Shown one piece after another: positions 59,792 through 64,000 of a DNA stretch of 64,000 nucleotides. The translations under genes were made by a program, and so were the position numbers. Source of the stretch: Hemileia vastatrix (lineage: Eukaryota; Basidiomycota; Pucciniomycetes; Pucciniales; Zaghouaniaceae); the NCBI GenBank assembly GCA_030280995.1, contig JASXTE010000015.1, positions 25,104,501-25,168,500 of the forward strand. The letters run 5' to 3'. The notes below the pieces were generated by a model. The model searched no databases and was not told the DNA's origin. It saw only the letters and a program-made list of their open reading frames with translations. The first letter of the stretch is position 1, and each line of letters begins with the position of its first letter.

Positions 59792-62216
59792 ATGTCTAGT
59801 ATACAAAATCCTACACCTCCACTTTGTATGTATATCATGTTCCTCTCTCTTAATTTATATATTTCACTTATGTTCTATATCTTTTTTTTTCAAAAATTTG
59901 ATTTTCCAGCACCCGAATGTGTTTCATCCCACTCTCTGATTGATACTTGCTTTGAAGCTTTTGAGCTTGCACCATGTCTGCCACATGGCATGGCACCTAA
60001 CCCTCCTGTACTTAGCAATGAGAGTCAGGAAATAACGAGAGTTCAGTATCGCAACTTACTTGAATTGGCTAGAGATAAAACAGAAGAGCTTTTCAAGATC
60101 CTTAACAATAATCCTTCTCCTTCATATTTATCTAACCCTTGTAATGACTTACTCCAATATGTGAAAAGCCTTGAAAAATGTATGTTCTTCACCTTTTTTG
60201 TCTCCTTTTAAATTAGTAGATAAGATTATTAATATTTTTTTTTCTTCATATATATTTGTAGATTATGAGGAGGGTATGATTCCTCCTGATGAAATCATTG
60301 TCATTAGGGATGATGATGAGACAGATGAACCATCAGATTTAACTCATGCTTCAACTTCTAAGGAAAATCTTGAAACACCTGTTATCGGCTCCAAGAAAAA
60401 GAGATTATCCCAAGGCTCCTCTTTTGTTCAACGTATTAAACCGGCTTCTTCTAATGAATTTTCTGATGTATCAAATAATAAATCTCAAAAAAAAGCAAAG
60501 GTTTTGATAATGAGTATATTCTTGTTTCTTTTTTTTATTGTTATTCTTTTATCTTTAAAATTCTATCATATATCTCTTTTATTGCTTACATATTGTACTT
60601 TTTATCTTTCTTTTGATATTTTGTACCAGAAACTCACCTGCTGTAGATTGTTCCATCCATAAACGCCCTATCCCTGATGAAGATGATGAAAAGAGCGATG
60701 AAAATAGCGATGATCAACTGTCAGAATATGAAGCTATGCTTGTTCATCAAAAAAAGCAAAGTTTAAAATCTTCTTCAAGACATGTTGATATGTTTGATAA
60801 AGATGATGATTCAAACAGCTCATCACCGAATTCCTTCATTTCTAAGAAGCAATACCCATCACCTCCTAAATTACCTACTTTGACCACTTTGAAAGCTTCT
60901 CTACCAATGAAATCAACTCCAATCAAGATATCAAAAAAACCTCTAACTTATTCACCCTCAGTTCTAAAAGAATCTGATTTTCAGGAGGAATTCTGTAAAA
61001 TTCATAATTTTTATAAACGTAGAATCAGATGGCAAAGGTCCTCAGGTTGTGGTTGGAAATTGTTACTCTCCTCGAATTATGCTCTTCTACTTCTTCCCAA
61101 GAACCCATGTCAAATATTCCAATGTTTACTTTTCATTGGGAAAAATCTTGTGGAGAAGATTGGCTTTCAAAACTTACTGAGTTATGTAAGTTACCATAAT
61201 TTTTAGTCTTGACTTTTGTTCTTTTACTTATTTTTTTTTTCCTTTTGTAGCAAATATTTTTTTATAGATTGATAGCTCACAGCTATGGGTACTCCATAAT
61301 ATTGATTTCAAAAAAATGGAAGATTTATGTGATCCTTATGGTTTAAATACTGAAATTCTTTCCTCAACAAAGAAAAAGGATCACCCTGAATCCAATCTTA
61401 TCCTAATGCTCATGAGATTAATGATCCCAAGTGACCACTGCCGTTCTTCATGGGTATCTCTTATATCATATTCACTTTATCTGACTGCACATGAATTCAG
61501 CCAGCTTCCATCACATCAAAACATTAACTCAGATTGTCCAATTGAACGTGGTCTTCAGCTTCTAGCTCACCTTTCAAATCTGAAGAGTCCGATTTCTGAT
61601 GGCTTAGAAGTTGGTCCCACTGCACTTCAAACCCGTGATATATCAATGTCAACTCTTCTTCAAATCAGCAATATTATCATTGATATAATTATGTCAATTA
61701 TCATTCTTAAGTCAAAATATTGTGCTGCAACAATATCAAGTGGCAAGACTAGTGAAGCTCAACAATCAAGTGAGAAAAATGAAAATACTGAACTGACTAT
61801 AATGAGAGAGAAACAAAATGCTGCACTAAACAAAATAAATTCTGAATACTCCCACCACCGATATCAATCTTTCACATTCTATATAATCGATGGTGTCCGT
61901 GGTTATTTCTGAGCTCTCAAGATCATAGATTGGCTTCAGCAGCTGATTGCTTGGAGGTAATATCAGAAGTTAAGTTTCTTAATTTACATGGAAAAAAAAT
62001 CATTTGATGGAAGAAATAATTTGGAAAAATTTAAATAACTATATTTTAACATTAATAAAACCTTTTATAGGCAAGTGTGATCCATTTCCTTTAAAATTTG
62101 ATACCCCAAGTCCTCCGGGAATTGCTAGGGCTATTTCTGCAGATTTTCTTAATCACTGGAGCTCCATTCAGCCAGTATCACCTTTTTTTGCTAAACATAG
62201 CCTTTCAATAAATTAA
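59792..62216 (+). CDS. Gene X, copy B: unknown acidic, serine-rich protein; frameshifted
   Basis: It starts MSSIQNPTPPL at 59,792 with a short first exon. Exon 2 (59,910-60,179) holds NPPVLSNESQEITRVQYRNL and a helical segment ending SLEKC. Exon 3 has the acidic IPPDEIIVIRDDDETDEP followed by a basic KKKRLSQGSSF. The next exon has PDEDDEKSDENSDDQLSEYE and a Ser/Pro/Lys-rich linker. A one-base deletion in an A-run near 61,030 shifts the frame before KVLRLWLEIVTLLE. Downstream blocks are DHPESNLILMLMRLM, SDCPIERGLQLLAHLSNLK and, after a break near 61,910, IWKNLNNYILTLIKPFIG to the stop at 62,214-62,216. No domain is recognised. Acidic plus basic low-complexity segments suggest a nuclear, perhaps chromatin- or transposase-binding, protein; inferred. 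Conservation with copy A shows that it is a genuine element gene. Confidence 0.65.
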
Positions 62217-63015
62217 TATTCCAACATGTAAATAGATAAAGTTCTGTCTATATGATATATCTTGTATAATTCAAGTTATTTTCCTTCAAATACGTCAAAA
62301 ATGTGACCATCTTTGAAATTTATTAAGTAACCTTTGACATGATTTTCTAAATTAATTATTAAAAAAAATTATTGTAAGTCCAGCAATAACAAAGATTTTA
62401 AAATCTACTTATATGATTTCAAATACTTGTATTAAATTCTTAAATATTTTATTGTTTATATAAAAATATGATAACTGCTCTAGTTTTGTTACTTTACCTT
62501 TAATATTATATAATCTATTAATTATTACAAATATTTTCGTTGATTGTAACATTTTTAATCAGAAGTAGAACAATTTAAATAATTAAATGAGTACATTCTT
62601 AAAAAAATACATTTTAATCTATTATTGATTCAAAATTCTTTCTTCAACTCTTAATTATTAACTTTTTTATTAATAAGCCTGTTTGACCTAAAATACTATA
62701 CAGTTAATTTGGTAGCATTAAAAGCACATTTTTATGGCTAATATATTTCAAATTCTTTATTATAGTTTTTTTTATTATAGAACCTTTGCTACCAATTTAA
62801 TAAAAATGACATTTAAAGATTTCACAACTTATATATTTCCTCAAAAGTAAATCAAATTTTCTTATAATATTATGAAAAAAAATTATTTTATTTCACAAAT
62901 AAAAAAAATAGATAATACTATAATTATCAAAACTGAAAATGTTACAGCTACTCCCAGTATTTATCATGTTTAAATTTGCATTAAGTTGTGTATATATAAT
63001 ATAAATTTTTAATAT
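62217..63015. other. AT-rich convergent gap, copy B
   Basis: Separates the 3' ends of gene X and the dioxygenase. No gene or clear repeat; the sequence is extremely AT-rich and probably holds both polyadenylation regions. Confidence 0.4.
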
Positions 63016-64000
63016 TTATATATCTAGATTTTTTAGATTTGTCTTAACATTAGATAAATAATACTTTGCTGATTCTATTTCTTCCTCTATTAAGTCATCT
63101 CTTTTCAAAAAATCTCTTAAAGCACTATTCAAATATTCTAACCTAAATTTTTCTTTTTTAATTTCTAAGTATTCTGAAATATCAATATCAAAAACATTAA
63201 GCTTTTTTATAGCATGAAAAAGTCTAGTGCTGATTTGAATAGAAGAACCTATCCTAGTGAAGCCAGGAATTTCATGACATCTTGAGGTAAAATGCCTTAG
63301 TTGATTGGCAGGCCATAATGTCACTGTTATTCCATTAGTTGCTTCAAAGTTGATTTTACTTCGAATTTTGGGAAACATAAGTTCTCCACCTATTTGTTGT
63401 GGTTGGGTCTTATCATACTTCATATGAATGGTGTTTTTTTCTGTATCTTTAGGAAAAAATATTCCTAAAGTATACTCACTTGCATCCTTATCAAGATGAA
63501 CCTCATTAGAGAACCCATTACCATTCCCTCCAGATGTCCAAGTTAAATTACTAGCAAATGGTACACCCTCTTCTTCACTAGAAACTTTTGAAAATCCAGG
63601 AATACCAAGTTTTGCACAAAGATTAGTTGCCTCATTGTACTTTACATATGATATTTTTTTAAAAAAATATTCAAAGTACATTGCAATCCTCTTCATTCGT
63701 TTTTTATATTCATCCGTTTTTACAATATCATCAGTGTATTCATCTGCAAGGAAAAGCATTCAAAAATTCAGTATTTAAATTAAAAAAAGTGATACTTACG
63801 AATATATAAAGATTTCTTTCTATCTAAAATAAAGCCACCACCAAACATTTTTCCAAAACAACCAGCTCTTCGATGATAACCATTATTTTTAATTTCATGT
63901 TCGCAGTAAGAAAGATCCTTAATGCATTGCACCGTAGCTTTTAACATATCTAGTTCTTTGAGCTCATGAATTTCAAAAGTCTGCACAAGAACATTAGGTA
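63016..64000 (-). CDS. TET/JBP-family DNA base dioxygenase, copy B (5' end outside window)
   Basis: Two visible exons on the minus strand, from beyond 64,000 to about 63,786 and from about 63,744 to 63,016, are joined by a short GTAAGT...TTGCAG intron. Landmarks are DRKKSLYI at the exon junction, CAKLGIPGF, TWTSGGNGNGFSNEV, HLDKD (HxD iron ligands, 63,490-63,498), GGELMFPKI, WPANQLRHFTS with the likely distal His, and IGSSIQISTRLF with a candidate 2-oxoglutarate-binding Arg. The final ~60 residues are charged and helical. No stop or frameshift is visible, making this the best-preserved gene of the element. TET/JBP enzymes oxidise 5-methylcytosine or thymine. In other basidiomycetes lineage-specific TET/JBP genes are known to travel with KDZ transposons; here the partner is a CACTA/Tnp2 transposase. 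Confidence 0.75.

Larger units (their letters stand above)
45648..64000 (+). mobile_element. Composite CACTA/Tnp2 transposon, copy B (right end outside window)
   Basis: The left terminus CACCACAGAAAATTTGGGGG is followed by the palindrome GGGGTATTGCTAGCAATACCCC, whose TTGCTAGCAA centre is shared with the MITE ends. Then come four ~11-base subterminal units of the type GTTGGAAGGCT. Inside are SNF2 helicase, gene Y, Tnp2 transposase, a palindrome array, gene X and a TET/JBP dioxygenase, in the same order as copy A. The terminus cuts a Copia RNase H frame, which fixes it as an insertion point. Copy B is much better preserved than A and exceeds 18.3 kb. The right end and target duplication are beyond base 64,000. 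Confidence 0.8.

Overview
The window looks like nuclear DNA of a filamentous basidiomycete, most likely a rust fungus (Pucciniales). It is strongly AT-rich and repeat-dense. Genes have short GT-AG introns, and the transposases are of the basidiomycete Tnp2 (CACTA) type with an N-terminal CxC...GC motif. The species assignment is inference. I see no ordinary housekeeping gene; almost everything recognisable is a mobile element or a relic of one.

The main content is two diverged copies of one very large CACTA-type composite transposon. Copy A runs from before base 1 to about 23,767. Copy B starts at 45,648 and runs off the right edge. Both have the same layout: SNF2-family helicase (+); unknown gene Y (-), whose 3' end overlaps the SNF2 3' end; a divergent intergenic region of about 1.07 kb; Tnp2/CACTA transposase (+); an array of 18-20 palindromes; unknown acidic gene X (+); an AT-rich convergent gap; and a TET/JBP-family 2-oxoglutarate/Fe(II) dioxygenase (-). 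Copy A is heavily decayed and has gained a 249-bp CACTA MITE and a foreign ~0.9-kb insert. Copy B has only about one lesion per gene, and the visible part of its dioxygenase reads intact.

The palindrome arrays are the most unusual structures. In A (11,197-13,256) long palindromes are spaced alternately at ~101 and ~138 bp. In B (56,821-58,757) an unrelated shorter palindrome is spaced alternately at ~85 and ~102 bp, sometimes ~132. In both, homologous spacers occur in both orientations, as expected from repeated inversion between palindromes. In both, the core variants are mostly those expected from CpG to TpG/CpA change. A transposon carrying CpG-containing palindromes, a SNF2 ATPase and a TET/JBP enzyme suggests a self-encoded DNA-modification or de-silencing system; that is inference.

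Between the copies (23.8-45.6 kb) lies a graveyard: a chain of covarying hairpins next to A's probable right terminus, a second CACTA MITE, a rust-type SANT-like gene relic, a gag-like relic, a tRNA-like sequence, and a nested stack of retroelements. In that stack a plus-strand Copia is split by a minus-strand Copia, which is itself split by ~1.2-kb LTR-like sequences. Copy B then inserted into the RNase H region of the outer Copia.
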